A stretch of 64,000 nucleotides of DNA from Bacteroidota bacterium (lineage in GTDB: Bacteria > Bacteroidota > Bacteroidia > Bacteroidales > Paludibacteraceae). The position numbers were made by a program, and so were the translations under genes. The stretch is from positions 1 to 64,000 of the forward strand of contig JAFNAS010000013.1 in assembly GCA_017860295.1 (NCBI GenBank), read 5' to 3'. Below, in pieces: positions 10,381-18,895 of this stretch. The notes beneath the pieces were generated by a model. That model had not been told where the DNA came from and did no database searches. It worked only from the letters and a program-made list of their open reading frames with translations. Within the stretch, counting starts at the first letter, position 1, and every line of letters starts with the position of its first letter.

Positions 10381-10418
10381 AAATGAGGGTGTCGCAGCGT
10401 CGGTGTCCTCATTTTTTT
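10381..10418 (+). terminator. Terminator after the polyferredoxin gene
   Basis: AAATGAGG / CCTCATTT arms with a GC-rich loop, followed by seven T residues. Confidence 0.7.
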
Positions 10419-10523
10419 GTTTTTGTAGGAATTGAAAACACGGTCGACGACTTTTCAACAATCCTAATTTTTTAAGAAAACCAGTGGTGTGGATTTTCTG
10501 TAAAATGGTTTACTTTGTATGCG

Positions 10524-11789
10524 ATGAACGAAGCAATACTCGAAAAACTGAAAGTGCTGGCAGAATCGGCAAAGTACGATGTGTCGTGTGCATCCAGCGG
10601 TACTACGCGTAAGAATATTCCCGGCGGAATAGGAAATGCGGAGGGGTGGGGTATTTGTCATTCGTTCACAGAAGACGGTCGATGCGTGTCGTTGCTCAAG
10701 ATTATGCTCACCAACTATTGCATCTACGACTGTGCTTACTGCATCAACCGGCGTAGTAACGACCTGCCACGGGCTACCTTCAGTGTGTCGGAGTTGGTGG
10801 AGCTGACGATCGAGTTTTACCGCCGCAATTATATCGAAGGGTTGTTTCTCAGTTCGGGGGTGGTGCGCAATCCCGACTACACCATGGAGCGGCTGGTGAG
10901 GGCAATTAAAGACCTGCGGACGGTGCATCGTTTCAATGGCTATATTCACATGAAGAGCATTCCCGGCGCCAGCGAACAGTTGGTGCACGAAGCAGGACTC
11001 TATGCCGATCGTCTCAGCGTCAATGTTGAAATTCCGACCGAACAAAATTTGAAACTGCTGGCTCCTGAGAAAGATCACGCGAGCGTTTACAAACCGATGT
11101 CGTTTATACAGCAAGGTGTGTTGGAAAGTAAGGAAGAACGGCGAAAGTTTCGTTCTGCACCCCGTTTTGCACCGGCCGGTCAGAGCACGCAGATGATTGT
11201 GGGCGCTACTGACGAGAGCGACAAACAGATTTTGTACACTTCGGCAGCGCTCTATCAGCGGCCGAGCATGAAGCGGGTTTACTATTCGGGATTTATTCCG
11301 GTCAACAGTTATGATAACCGCTTGCCGGCATTGAAGCAACCTCCTTTGGTACGCGAGAACCGCCTCTATCAGGCCGACTGGCTGATGCGCTTTTATGAAT
11401 TTAAGGTGGATGAGATCGTGGATGACCGTTACCCCGATCTTGATCTGGAGATCGATCCGAAACTTTCGTGGGCATTGCGCCATCCCGAAGTGTTTCCGGT
11501 GGATATCAACAAAGCCGATTATTCGCTGATTCTTCGGATTCCGGGTATTGGCGTGAAGTCGGCCAAGCTGATTGTGATGTCGCGGCGATACGGAAAAATT
11601 ACCGGATCGGCCTTGAAAAAGATGGGAGTGGTGATGAAGAAAGCGCAATATTTTATCACCTGCAACGAATTGCTGGTGCATACCGTTCACGAGGCTTCGC
11701 CCGAATATGTGCGAAAGGTGTTGACCGAAAAGAAACTTTCCAAATCCAAACTGATCGACCAGCAGCAGTTGTCGTTGATTTTCGACTAA
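10524..11789 (+). CDS. Putative DNA modification/repair radical SAM protein
   Basis: This is a 421-residue radical SAM enzyme. I start at ATG 10524 (MNEAILEKLKVLA) rather than the TTG at 10515. The cluster-binding CX3CX2C is CIYDCAYC near residue 72. The C-terminus holds a helix-hairpin-helix-like segment (LRIPGIGVKSAKLIV), which suggests DNA contact. This matches the conserved family described as 'putative DNA modification/repair radical SAM protein' that is almost always next to a uracil-DNA-glycosylase-like gene, and here that partner follows directly. The reaction is not established. A -7-like TACTTTG ends only seven bases before the ATG, so the mRNA may be leaderless or nearly so. Confidence 0.9.
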   Translation: MNEAILEKLKVLAESAKYDVSCASSGTTRKNIPGGIGNAEGWGICHSFTEDGRCVSLLKIMLTNYCIYDCAYCINRRSNDLPRATFSVSELVELTIEFYRRNYIEGLFLSSGVVRNPDYTMERLVRAIKDLRTVHRFNGYIHMKSIPGASEQLVHEAGLYADRLSVNVEIPTEQNLKLLAPEKDHASVYKPMSFIQQGVLESKEERRKFRSAPRFAPAGQSTQMIVGATDESDKQILYTSAALYQRPSMKRVYYSGFIPVNSYDNRLPALKQPPLVRENRLYQADWLMRFYEFKVDEIVDDRYPDLDLEIDPKLSWALRHPEVFPVDINKADYSLILRIPGIGVKSAKLIVMSRRYGKITGSALKKMGVVMKKAQYFITCNELLVHTVHEASPEYVRKVLTEKKLSKSKLIDQQQLSLIFD

Positions 11790-11842
11790 AACCTCTCCTC
11801 ACGACGACTTCGTGTCGGAGTCAGACATTTATCGTCTGACCC

Positions 11843-11870
11843 TAACCCCTCCCCCCAAGGGAGGGGAATT
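11843..11870. repeat. Intergenic CCCCTCCCC..GGGAGGGG palindromic element
   Basis: CCCTAACCCCTCCCCCC followed by AAGGGAGGGG. Related C-run/G-run palindromes occur near 26560, 26655, 32490, 32600, 43253 and 43341, so this is a dispersed family in the genome. Confidence 0.6.
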
Positions 11871-11900
11871 AATTATCGGATATTAACAGACCCGGAAAGA

Positions 11901-12662
11901 ATGATTGTTTTTCGTTACGATAAAACGTTTGAAGGCTTACTTACGGCAGTTTTCGATGCCTATTTCCGTAAAACTTTTCCGGAGAGACTGCTGGGAGCGG
12001 ACGACATCGAACCGATGTTTGCCGACGAAAACTTTGCCGTTATCACGCAACCGGATAAAGCCGCGCGGGTGTGGAAATCGTTGGAGAAAAAGTTGTCGCC
12101 CGGTGCCTGCAATATGCTCACCTACGTGTGGCTGTCGGAAGAGGAGGGGAGTGACGAATTGTTGTTTCAATACATCCGCAAAACAGTGGACAGCAAACGA
12201 TCGATCGAAACGAATTTTGCCGACGAGGTGGTGCTGAAGGTACACAAGCTAGCCATGAAGGTGAGCAAGGAACGACTCCGGATGATTCAGTTCGTACGGT
12301 TTCAGAAAGCGGCCGATGATATTTTCTTCGCGCCCATCGCTCCCGATCACAACTGTCTGCCGTTGGTGATCGACCATTTCAAAGACCGTTTTGCCGATCA
12401 GAAATGGATACTCTACGACACAAAACGTGATTACGGATTTTATTACGACCTTAAGACAGTCACAGAGATGACGCTCGAAACATCGGCACTGTTTCCCGAA
12501 GGCAAACTCGATGAAACTTTGATGGCGGAAGATGAAAAACTGTTTCAGCAGTTGTGGAAAACCTACTTCAAATCGATGACTATCAAAGAGCGGATTAATC
12601 CGAAACTGCACCGGCAATTGCTGCCAAAACGTTATTGGAAATATTTGACGGAGAAACAGTGA
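11901..12662 (+). CDS. Radical-SAM-linked uracil-DNA-glycosylase-like protein
   Basis: This 253-residue protein begins MIVFRYDKTFEGLLTAVFDAY, the hallmark of the TIGR03915-type 'probable DNA metabolism protein' (SAM-linked UDG, N-terminal part). It carries the usual HKLAMKVSKERLRMIQFVRF and FAPIAPDHNCLPLV segments. In many bacteria this domain is fused to a DUF4130/UDG-like C-terminal domain; here only the ~250-residue form is present. It lies 111 bases downstream of the radical SAM gene, with a G/C-rich palindromic element in between, and probably forms one operon with it. The joint function is thought to be nucleic-acid repair or modification but is undetermined. Confidence 0.88.
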   Translation: MIVFRYDKTFEGLLTAVFDAYFRKTFPERLLGADDIEPMFADENFAVITQPDKAARVWKSLEKKLSPGACNMLTYVWLSEEEGSDELLFQYIRKTVDSKRSIETNFADEVVLKVHKLAMKVSKERLRMIQFVRFQKAADDIFFAPIAPDHNCLPLVIDHFKDRFADQKWILYDTKRDYGFYYDLKTVTEMTLETSALFPEGKLDETLMAEDEKLFQQLWKTYFKSMTIKERINPKLHRQLLPKRYWKYLTEKQ

Positions 12663-12674
12663 GCGAGGGGCGAA

Positions 12675-12983
12675 TTATAATTCGTTGATAAGCGATGCCG
12701 CCAAAACCCAGTGGATGTAGACGGTTGAACCGTGAACAGTGTAGAAAATAGCCATTCGCTTGTAATTGACGCGTCGGGCGTAATGCCCGTATTTCAGCAG
12801 AGAGGGGTGGGGTTGAAGAGGAAAAGATTCGGCCGATTTTTCGAGAGAAAGTATCGTATCCAATAATCCCTGAACATAGCGAAAAGCTGTCAACGGTGCT
12901 TGATATTAGAATAGGATAACGTTTGTCAGATTATCAATGTCAGCTTTTGCGTTATCGGATAAGAGTACGCGGTATACAGACAT
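12675..12983 (-). pseudogene. RelE/ParE-family toxin remnant with in-frame stop
   Basis: Only the C-terminal 72 residues appear in the ORF track, but the same frame continues upstream. From ATG 12983 it reads MSVYRVLLSDNAKADIDNL, then NVILF, then a TAA at 12908-12906, then YQAPLTAFRYVQGLL and on to YGHYARRVNYKRMAIFYTV and the stop. Removing the TAA gives a ~101-residue RelE/ParE-like toxin, with the N-terminal S-x-x-A-x-x-D-x-x-x-I helix and the C-terminal R-x-x-Y/I-F-Y-x-V core strands of that family. The ATG overlaps the stop of the upstream antitoxin as TAATG, the usual arrangement for such pairs. A nonsense mutation has therefore probably inactivated the toxin, leaving an orphan fragment. 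A sequencing error is the alternative, but the antitoxin is also damaged. Confidence 0.75.
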
Positions 12984-13125
12984 TAGTACTTCAATTTCTC
13001 GTTTGATCCGTAATGCGTATTCATTTTGTATTCAACATCACCGAATACCTCTTGTACGGTATGCCATTCTTCTTCGGTATCCTTTTCCGGCTCCAAATAT
13101 TCCAATGGGCGATAACTTCGTTCAT
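12983..13125 (-). pseudogene. Frameshifted antitoxin remnant
   Basis: This was not in the ORF track. From ATG 13125 the frame reads MNEVIA and then loses sense. One frame over, the sequence reads PLEYLEPEKDTEEEW, HTVQEVFGDVEYKMN and ends SNEKLKY at a TAA overlapping the toxin ATG. The span is 143 bases, one short of 48 codons. Restoring one C in the GCCC run joins both halves into a 47-residue acidic protein of the right size and position for the antitoxin of the RelE-like toxin. The family is not one I can name. A TATCTTTG -7 box lies just upstream, so the promoter looks intact although both coding parts are broken. Confidence 0.65.
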
Positions 13126-13149
13126 GATGATCGGCTTGTTTGGTTTCTG

Positions 13150-13157
13150 CAAAGATA
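13150..13157 (-). promoter_or_regulatory. -7 box of the decayed toxin-antitoxin module
   Basis: TATCTTTG on the minus strand, 24 bases before the antitoxin ATG. Confidence 0.6.
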
Positions 13158-13172
13158 ATTCATTTGTATGGC

Positions 13173-13408
13173 ATTTCGCCTTTTCGCCATTCGCGAAACT
13201 CTCTTCTCAGCTCTCGGGAAGCGTTCGCCATTTGCGAAACCTACGTTTGCATGCAAAAGAGCCTTTCGCCGTTTGCGAATCGATGTTTTGTCTTCGTGAG
13301 AAGCTTTCGCGAATGGCGAAAGGCTCTTTTTTATCGGGGAGGCGTTTTCGCGGTTCGCGAATCGTTCTCCGGTGTTCGGTTGGCGTTTTCGCAAATGGAG
13401 AAAAGAGG
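13173..13408. repeat. Cluster of GCGAA-type palindromes
   Basis: At least six imperfect copies of a TTTCGC-x-x-TT-x-GCGAAA palindrome are packed into ~235 bases. Examples are TTTTCGCCATTCGCGAAAC (13181-13199), GTTCGCCATTTGCGAAAC (13223-13240), CTTTCGCCGTTTGCGAATC (13263-13281), CTTTCGCGAATGGCGAAAG (13304-13322) and TTTTCGCGGTTCGCGAATC (13345-13363), plus a half-site near 13385. Units 3 and 4 are arms of a larger inverted repeat: AAAAGAGCCTTTCGCC (13255-13270) pairs perfectly with GGCGAAAGGCTCTTTT (13315-13330), and pairing continues inward with two mismatches. Several frames stay open through it, but none resembles a protein. Confidence 0.75.
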
Positions 13409-13414
13409 TCTGAA

Positions 13415-13446
13415 TAAAAAAAGCACCCTTTTGAGGTGCTTTTTTT
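13415..13446. terminator. Bidirectional hairpin terminator
   Basis: AAAAAAAGCACC / GGTGCTTTTTTT with a seven-base loop, 18 bases beyond the stop of the minus-strand acyl-CoA synthetase. Confidence 0.85.
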
Positions 13447-13463
13447 ATGCCGGCAATGCAAAT

Positions 13464-15125
13464 TTATTCTCCGCTGGTATCTTTTCCCCGAATTTCCACT
13501 CGGCGGATTTTTCCGCTGATGGTTTTGGGCAATTCATCTACAAATTCCACAACACGCGGATATTTATAAGGAGCCGTCACCCGTTTAACGTGGTTTTGAA
13601 TCTCTTTGATAAGATCTTCACCGGCTTTGTCCTTATATTCCTTCGACAACACGATGGTGGCTTTTACCACCTGTCCGCGTACTTCGTCGGGTACTCCGGT
13701 GATGGCACATTCCACTACGGCGGGGTGGGTCATCAGGGCACTCTCTACTTCGAACGGTCCGATGCGGTAGCCCGAACTTTTGATAACGTCGTCGGTACGG
13801 CCAACAAACCAGTAATAGCCATCCTCGTCGCGCCAGGCCACATCGCCGGTGTGGTAAATGTTGTTGTCGTAAACACTTTTGGTCAACGCTTCGTCGCGGT
13901 AGTAACCCATAAAGAGACCAACGGGTTTGAACCGGTCGGTGCGCAGGATGATTTCGCCCTGTTCGCCGTCTTCGGCCGAGCGACCGTCGGCTGTAATCAG
14001 ATCCATATCGTAGGCAGGGTTGGGCACTCCCATCGAACCGGGTTTCGGCTCCATCCAAGGGAAGGTGGCGATGGTCAGGGTGGTTTCAGTTTGTCCGAAA
14101 CCTTCCATCAGTTTGATCCCCGTTATTTTGTAGAATGCTTCGTAAACGGCAGGATTGAGCGGTTCGCCTGCTATGGTGCAATATTTCAGAGCAGAGAGGT
14201 CGTAACTTTTCAAATCTTCGCGGATAAGGAAGCGGAACACCGTGGGAGGCGCGCAAAAGGAGGTGACTTTGTATTTTTCGATCATGTGCAACACATCGGA
14301 CGGAGTGAACTTTTCATGATCGTATACGAAAATGGCAGCTCCGGCTATCCATTGTCCGTAGAGTTTTCCCCAAACGGCTTTTCCCCAGCCGGTGTCGGCA
14401 ACCGTCAGATGCAGGCTGTTTTCATGAATGTTGTGCCAGTAAGAGGCAGTCACGATATGTCCCAGTGGATAGGTGAAATCGTGGATCACCATTTTGGGAT
14501 TGCCCGTGGTACCCGACGTAAAGTAGAGCAGCGAAATATCGTCGTTGTTGTTCTTTTCGGCAGGTTTTGCAAACGGTGCTGCATGGCGGATGCCTTCGTG
14601 AAAATCGTTCCATCCTTCGGGGTAATCGGGGCCTACCGAGACCACCTGCTTTACGGTCGGAGAATCCTTCAAAGCGCCGTTCACATGTTTGGCAACTTCC
14701 TCGTCGCCTACAGCCACAATCATTTTGATGCTGGCAGCATTACAACGATATACGATATCTTTGGATGTGAGTAGGTGGGTGGCCGGAATACAAACGGCAC
14801 CCAGTTTGTGAAGTGCCAGAATAGAAAACCAGAATTCGTAGCGGCGTTTCAGAATCAACATCACCATATCTCCTTTGCCGATTCCAAGTTGCTGAAAGTA
14901 GGATGCTGTGGCATCGCTGTATTGTTTTATTTCGGAAAATGTAAAGTCGATGTGTCGGCCATGATCGTTTGTCCAGCAAAGCGCTCTTTTGTCGGGCGCA
15001 ATACGCGCCCATTCATCAACAACATCGTAGGCAAAGTTGAAGTTCTCGGGTACGACTACCTGAAAGTTTTGCCTGAAATCATCAAGTGATTCGAATTTGG
15101 TTTTGGTTAGAAATTTTTCAATCAT
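13464..15125 (-). CDS. Acyl-CoA/acetyl-CoA synthetase (AMP-forming)
   Basis: This 553-residue adenylate-forming enzyme activates a carboxylic acid with ATP and CoA in the cytoplasm. The AMP-binding P-loop is [12 protein letters not shown] near residue 200. The hinge/A8 region is [32 protein letters not shown], and the catalytic lysine lies in the C-terminal [15 protein letters not shown] motif. Length and motif spacing resemble the medium-chain acyl-CoA ligase / acetyl-CoA synthetase-like enzymes common in Bacteroidales. Substrate (acetate, propionate, branched or aromatic acids) cannot be decided. It is the last gene of a minus-strand series starting at mgsA and is followed by a good terminator. 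Confidence 0.9.
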   Translation of the reverse strand: MIEKFLTKTKFESLDDFRQNFQVVVPENFNFAYDVVDEWARIAPDKRALCWTNDHGRHIDFTFSEIKQYSDATASYFQQLGIGKGDMVMLILKRRYEFWFSILALHKLGAVCIPATHLLTSKDIVYRCNAASIKMIVAVGDEEVAKHVNGALKDSPTVKQVVSVGPDYPEGWNDFHEGIRHAAPFAKPAEKNNNDDISLLYFTSGTTGNPKMVIHDFTYPLGHIVTASYWHNIHENSLHLTVADTGWGKAVWGKLYGQWIAGAAIFVYDHEKFTPSDVLHMIEKYKVTSFCAPPTVFRFLIREDLKSYDLSALKYCTIAGEPLNPAVYEAFYKITGIKLMEGFGQTETTLTIATFPWMEPKPGSMGVPNPAYDMDLITADGRSAEDGEQGEIILRTDRFKPVGLFMGYYRDEALTKSVYDNNIYHTGDVAWRDEDGYYWFVGRTDDVIKSSGYRIGPFEVESALMTHPAVVECAITGVPDEVRGQVVKATIVLSKEYKDKAGEDLIKEIQNHVKRVTAPYKYPRVVEFVDELPKTISGKIRRVEIRGKDTSGE

Positions 15126-15205
15126 GTTGGTGACATTACAAATGTGATTGTAATGAGAGAGGTGTCGGTTTTTATGGTATCCGGTTTTTGGGTTGTATGT
15201 GATAA

Positions 15206-15667
15206 CTATTTAGACGTTATTTTATTCGGAATCTCGTATTTTTTGAGTATTTCAGTCTCCTTGTCTTTCCACGACTGAAACTTATCTTCTTTGTGCGTGT
15301 TTTCGTTCAGTAATTCGGTCGGCATCTTCATCGGATTCTGATAGCCTAGTTTTGCATTATAATGAAAAATGCCTTTTCCAACGCCGCTTTCGATAATTTG
15401 CCGCAGTTCTTCGCGTAGCGGTTTGTAAATGGCTTCCATCAATTTGTTGTATCTGTCTTCTTCGACTTGAGTCATCTTCATGAATCGGTCGATAGTGATT
15501 AGCTGCACCGTATGTATTCCGTCGAATTTGATACTGTCGCTGATCGACAATTTCGAATTTCGGGGTTGCATATATCCGGAAAAACGAATCATCTTCTTGA
15601 GGTCGGTACTGATATGTAGAGGCTTGATGGTGTCGATAACACTTACATTTTGAGCATAAACCTCCAT
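15206..15667 (-). CDS. Secreted protein of unknown function (paralogue A)
   Basis: I do not recognise this family. The ATG frame gives 153 residues starting [15 protein letters not shown]. In-frame codons upstream read a good hydrophobic signal sequence (HICHILIAGICFCFGNS) directly joined to MEVYAQ, so export with cleavage after YAQ is likely and the real start lies upstream, within about 33 codons of the preceding stop. No ATG, GTG or TTG is present there; ATA, ATT or CTG would have to be used. The mature part shares [36 protein letters not shown] and LNENTHKED with the neighbouring 16 kb gene, so the two are diverged duplicates. Confidence 0.6.
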   Translation of the reverse strand: MEVYAQNVSVIDTIKPLHISTDLKKMIRFSGYMQPRNSKLSISDSIKFDGIHTVQLITIDRFMKMTQVEEDRYNKLMEAIYKPLREELRQIIESGVGKGIFHYNAKLGYQNPMKMPTELLNENTHKEDKFQSWKDKETEILKKYEIPNKITSK

Positions 15668-15846
15668 GCTATTACCGAAACAAAAGCATATTCCTGCAAT
15701 CAGAATATGACAAATGTGCCGATTGCTTTTAATGTATGGAAAAATATTTCTTATATTGAGTTGCTACTTTAGAAATTAAAGCGTTTATAATCATGACGAT
15801 TATCGGGTGCAATTTGTGAAATGTGTTTTCTGTTCAAATGTTTTCC

Positions 15847-16362
15847 TCACTTCTTATTCGAATATTTTTTTAGGACCTCCTCTTCTTCATGCGAATTGAT
15901 GTGAATAGGTCGTTTTTCATCATGTTTGTTTTCGTTGATGTATTCGGTCGGCATTTTTTGCGGATCGAAATATCCGAGTTTTGGATTAATACGACTCTGG
16001 CCGATACCTTCGTCAATAATACGCTGTTGCTCGGCAATCAGAGGGTCATAAATCTCTTTCATTACTTTTGCATATTTTTCCGCATCGGCTTGTGTTAATC
16101 GTAAGAATTCCTTAATTGATAGTCGTTTGACAGTGTGGAATCCTTTGAAGGTGAGGCTGTCGGTCATGCTTAGACTACTGCTTCGGGGTTGTATATAGCC
16201 GTGAAAATGAATAGCATTTTGTAATTTCGGATTGATGCGAACCGTTTTTACGGTATCCCCAACGATTTGAGCATCGAGCATCATGCAGCTCATTATCAAA
16301 AAGCTGCACAATGCTATTTGATAACGAACGAGCTCGATTCGATGCAGATGTTTGTCATTCAA
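15847..16362 (-). CDS. Secreted protein of unknown function (paralogue B)
   Basis: This is a paralogue of the previous gene, with HGYIQPRSSSLSMTDS, RLSIKEFLRLTQ, PKLGYFDPQKMPTEYINEN and a Lys/Glu-rich tail. The frame opens right after the leuB stop (16396) with no ATG ahead of the signal peptide QIALCSFLIMSCMMLDAQ. I propose the TTG at 16362 (MNDKHLHRIEL); the TTG at 16395 that directly follows the leuB stop is the alternative. The product would be ~171 residues, exported by Sec, with cleavage after DAQ. Translation is probably coupled to leuB. Function is unknown; neither paralogue has a recognisable catalytic motif. Confidence 0.6.
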   Translation of the reverse strand: MNDKHLHRIELVRYQIALCSFLIMSCMMLDAQIVGDTVKTVRINPKLQNAIHFHGYIQPRSSSLSMTDSLTFKGFHTVKRLSIKEFLRLTQADAEKYAKVMKEIYDPLIAEQQRIIDEGIGQSRINPKLGYFDPQKMPTEYINENKHDEKRPIHINSHEEEEVLKKYSNKK

Positions 16363-16395
16363 ACCGAGCTGTACGTTCTTTGTCTGGAAATACAA

Positions 16396-17466
16396 TTATT
16401 TATTGCGGATGTACTGAAGCAACCATTCGCCTACTTCAGTAGTACTGTGCGCGCTCCCCCCCGCACAGATGTCTTCCGTTACAAAATCTGCTTCGAGCGA
16501 TGCATTGACGGCTTCGCGAATCAGATCGCCTTCTTTTTTCAGGTCGAATGCGTATTCGAACATCAAAGCGGCAGAAAGTACAGTGGCCAAAGGATTGGCA
16601 ATATTTTTGCCGGTTGCCTGCGGATACGATCCGTGAATTGGCTCGAATACCGACGTGTGGATGCCGATGGATGCTGAAGGTAACATACCCAACGAGCCGG
16701 TGATGACGGAAGCTTCATCGGTCAGAATGTCGCCGAAAAGGTTTTCTGTTACAAGCACGTCGAAGCTTTTCGGCCACTGGATGATACGCATGGCCGCGTT
16801 ATCAACAAACAGGTATTCGGTTTCGATGTCGGGATACTGCGGCGCAATCTCCTGCGCAATCTGACGCCATAAGCGAGAAGTAGCAATAACATTGGCTTTG
16901 TCGACCACAGTCACTTTCTTGCGGCGTTGACCGGCAAATTTATAGGCTAGATGCAGGATGCGTTCTACCTCTTCGCGGGTATAAACGCAGGTATCGTAAG
17001 CCGTATTGCCATCTTCGCTTCTGCCCTGAGGGCGACCGAAGTACATTCCTCCTGTCAACTCGCGGATACACATAAAGTCAGCACCATCTACCAATTCGGT
17101 ACGTAAAGGCGATTTGTGGAGCAACGATGCAAATGTTGAGACGGGACGAATATTGGCAAAAAGGCCTAAATCTTTACGCATCTTTAATAATCCCTGTTCG
17201 GGTCGCACTTTTGCCGAAGGATTGTTGTCGTATTTCGGGTCTCCGATAGCTCCGAAGAGGACGGCATCCGATTTCATACAGAGGGCATGAGTTTCTTCGG
17301 GATAAGGACTGCCTGTCTTGTCGATGGCACAGGCACCCACCAGAGCATATTCATACGTCAGTGCGTGGCCAAATTTTTCTGCTACCGCTTTTGTGACGTC
17401 AAGTGCTATGTTTACAATTTCGGGACCGATTCCATCGCCCGGGAGAATAGCTAAATTAAGTTGCAT
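16396..17466 (-). CDS. leuB: 3-isopropylmalate dehydrogenase
   Basis: This 356-residue NAD-dependent enzyme oxidatively decarboxylates 3-isopropylmalate in leucine biosynthesis. The N-terminus [13 protein letters not shown] and the segments [79 protein letters not shown] and [19 protein letters not shown] are diagnostic. The length is normal. leuA, leuC and leuD are not adjacent. The gene is followed without a gap by a small secreted protein and lies 75 bases downstream of mgsA, with a hairpin between. Confidence 0.97.
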   Translation of the reverse strand: MQLNLAILPGDGIGPEIVNIALDVTKAVAEKFGHALTYEYALVGACAIDKTGSPYPEETHALCMKSDAVLFGAIGDPKYDNNPSAKVRPEQGLLKMRKDLGLFANIRPVSTFASLLHKSPLRTELVDGADFMCIRELTGGMYFGRPQGRSEDGNTAYDTCVYTREEVERILHLAYKFAGQRRKKVTVVDKANVIATSRLWRQIAQEIAPQYPDIETEYLFVDNAAMRIIQWPKSFDVLVTENLFGDILTDEASVITGSLGMLPSASIGIHTSVFEPIHGSYPQATGKNIANPLATVLSAALMFEYAFDLKKEGDLIREAVNASLEADFVTEDICAGGSAHSTTEVGEWLLQYIRNK

Positions 17467-17477
17467 AATCCTATTGG

Positions 17478-17509
17478 TTCCGTTTTTATATACGGGTATA
17501 GAAACGGAA
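17478..17509. terminator. Hairpin between mgsA and leuB
   Basis: TTCCGTTT / AAACGGAA arms with a 16-base loop. It has only a weak T-run on the minus strand, so it could be a terminator or a leader structure for leuB. Confidence 0.45.
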
Positions 17510-17541
17510 ATTATTAATGTTAGTTGATTAAAATTGGTTCG

Positions 17542-18018
17542 TTATTCTTTTTCTTCACGGTGGAAGTAGACATACTTCGGCTCTTTGGGTTGATATTCTT
17601 CGTTATCCCATAAAGAGCTTGTAATCATTAGGTCGGCGCTATAGCGATTGCAGGCTATAGGCACATTGTGTATGCGGCACTGGCGGAGCAACATTTGAAT
17701 GTCGGCTTCGTGCGGTTGCGCGTTGAGGTCGTCGATAAGGAAAACAGCCAGATTGATTTTCTTTTGAGCGACTAAAGCTGCAATTTCGGCATCTCCTCCC
17801 ATCGGGCCAGAGTTGACACAAGTAATGTCGGCTTGAATTCCTTTTTTGTCGAATGCTTCTTTAATGAGGCCTCCGGTGGTGCCGGTACAAATAATCTTGT
17901 GCTTGGATAACATCTCGGCATTATAGTTGGCCCATTCCACCATGTCTACTTTACGGCGGTCATGCGCTACCAGTGCGATGGTTAATCTTTTGTGCAAAGA
18001 AATATCAGATTGATTCAT
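17542..18018 (-). CDS. mgsA: Methylglyoxal synthase
   Basis: This 158-residue cytoplasmic enzyme converts dihydroxyacetone phosphate to methylglyoxal and phosphate. Diagnostic segments are ALVAHDRRKVDMVEW, CTGTTGGLI, NSGPMGGDAEIAALVA and FLIDDLNAQPHEADIQMLLR, including the catalytic Asp in GGDAEI and the phosphate-binding TGTTG. The length matches the family. It starts at ATG 18018, with a -7 box 81 bases upstream. Confidence 0.96.
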   Translation of the reverse strand: MNQSDISLHKRLTIALVAHDRRKVDMVEWANYNAEMLSKHKIICTGTTGGLIKEAFDKKGIQADITCVNSGPMGGDAEIAALVAQKKINLAVFLIDDLNAQPHEADIQMLLRQCRIHNVPIACNRYSADLMITSSLWDNEEYQPKEPKYVYFHREEKE

Positions 18019-18098
18019 AAATAGCGGTATTTGGTTGTGTTATGATGCAACATTTTGAGATAATCAATGCCTCTTGTCTGAGTTTTAAATTGATACTG

Positions 18099-18106
18099 CA
18101 AAGGTA
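18099..18106 (-). promoter_or_regulatory. -7 box for mgsA
   Basis: TACCTTTG on the minus strand matches TAnnTTTG. Confidence 0.6.
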
Positions 18107-18152
18107 GTTGAAAATGATTGATTGTCAAAAAAGAGGTGCGATTTATTGCGAT

Positions 18153-18662
18153 TTAATTTTTTTGTAGTGTGGGCGGTGCAAGCTCTATGACTTCCATATC
18201 ATTGATGTCGTTTCCATCTATTGAAAAACGAAGTAACGTTTGTACATTATGAAATCCGTAACGTCCTGCTGCCCCGGGATTGACGCAAAGCATTTTCAGG
18301 TGTTGATCGTATTGTACTTTCAGAATATGAGAGTGTCCGCAGGCAAACAAATCAGGCACCTCTTCTTTCAACAGAGCTTTTGCTTCCAAGCTGAAGTGGT
18401 TGGGATAGCCTCCGATGTGGGTAAGTAAGACATTCACTTTTTCGCAGGTGAAACGTAAAACGGTGGGGCAGCAGAGGCGGATGTCGTAGCCGTCGATATT
18501 GCCGTGAACCGCCTTCAGCGGTTTGAATTCCTTGAGTCGGTCTACGATCTCAACAATTCCGATATCGCCGCCATGCCATATTTCGTCACATGACTCGAAA
18601 TGCTCGAAAACACGAGGGTCGAGGTACCCGTGCGTGTCCGATAAAAAGCCGATTTTAGTCAT
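18153..18662 (-). CDS. YfcE/MJ0936-type metallophosphoesterase
   Basis: This is a ~169-residue calcineurin-like phosphoesterase. The ORF track begins at 18740, but the family N-terminus is MTKIGFLSDTHGYLD, whose ATG is at 18662. A TATCTTTG box at 18687-18694 would place transcription start inside the longer ORF, supporting this choice. Metal-binding motifs are SDTHG, WHGGDIG, VHGNID, LLTHIGG and CGHSH, in the order expected for YfcE-like phosphodiesterases. The physiological substrate is unknown. Confidence 0.9.
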   Translation of the reverse strand: MTKIGFLSDTHGYLDPRVFEHFESCDEIWHGGDIGIVEIVDRLKEFKPLKAVHGNIDGYDIRLCCPTVLRFTCEKVNVLLTHIGGYPNHFSLEAKALLKEEVPDLFACGHSHILKVQYDQHLKMLCVNPGAAGRYGFHNVQTLLRFSIDGNDINDMEVIELAPPTLQKN

Positions 18663-18686
18663 TCTTTGATGAGTTGGTCTTTCCGA

Positions 18687-18694
18687 CAAAGATA
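18687..18694 (-). promoter_or_regulatory. -7 box that fixes the phosphoesterase start
   Basis: TATCTTTG on the minus strand lies 25 bases before ATG 18662 and inside the longer ORF of the track. Confidence 0.65.
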
Positions 18695-18852
18695 CACTTT
18701 TTTGATCTCTGCGCAAGACCGATTTTTGGGGTTGTTTCAATACTATGTTAGGTTACATTTTTGTAGAATGGTGATTGATTTTAGTACACAGAGGTAGGTG
18801 CTGATTTTTATATTAGTATGTAACTTGTTGATTTGTAATTGTAAATTATTCG

Positions 18853-18867
18853 TGGCACGTTATTTGT
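18853..18867 (+). promoter_or_regulatory. Sigma-54 -24/-12 promoter of the molybdate operon
   Basis: TGGCACG-TTAT-TTGT matches the -24/-12 consensus TGGCACG-N4-TTGC in all but the last base, with GG and the -12 TG correctly spaced. It lies 29 bases before the ModE-like ATG. The nifH promoter has the same TGGCACG core, so NifA control of molybdate uptake is likely. No clean TGT-N10-ACA upstream activator site was found by eye. Confidence 0.7.
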
Positions 18868-18895
18868 TTCGGTGAATAACAAGACACGAAATGAT

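Noticed and set aside
10464-11690. 408-codon minus-strand ORF
   Set aside because: Antisense shadow of the radical SAM gene, His/Gln-rich composition typical of a reversed frame.
13140-14774. 544-codon plus-strand ORF antisense to the acyl-CoA synthetase
   Set aside because: It is the mirror of a well-supported minus-strand gene plus the palindrome cluster; it has no recognisable domains.
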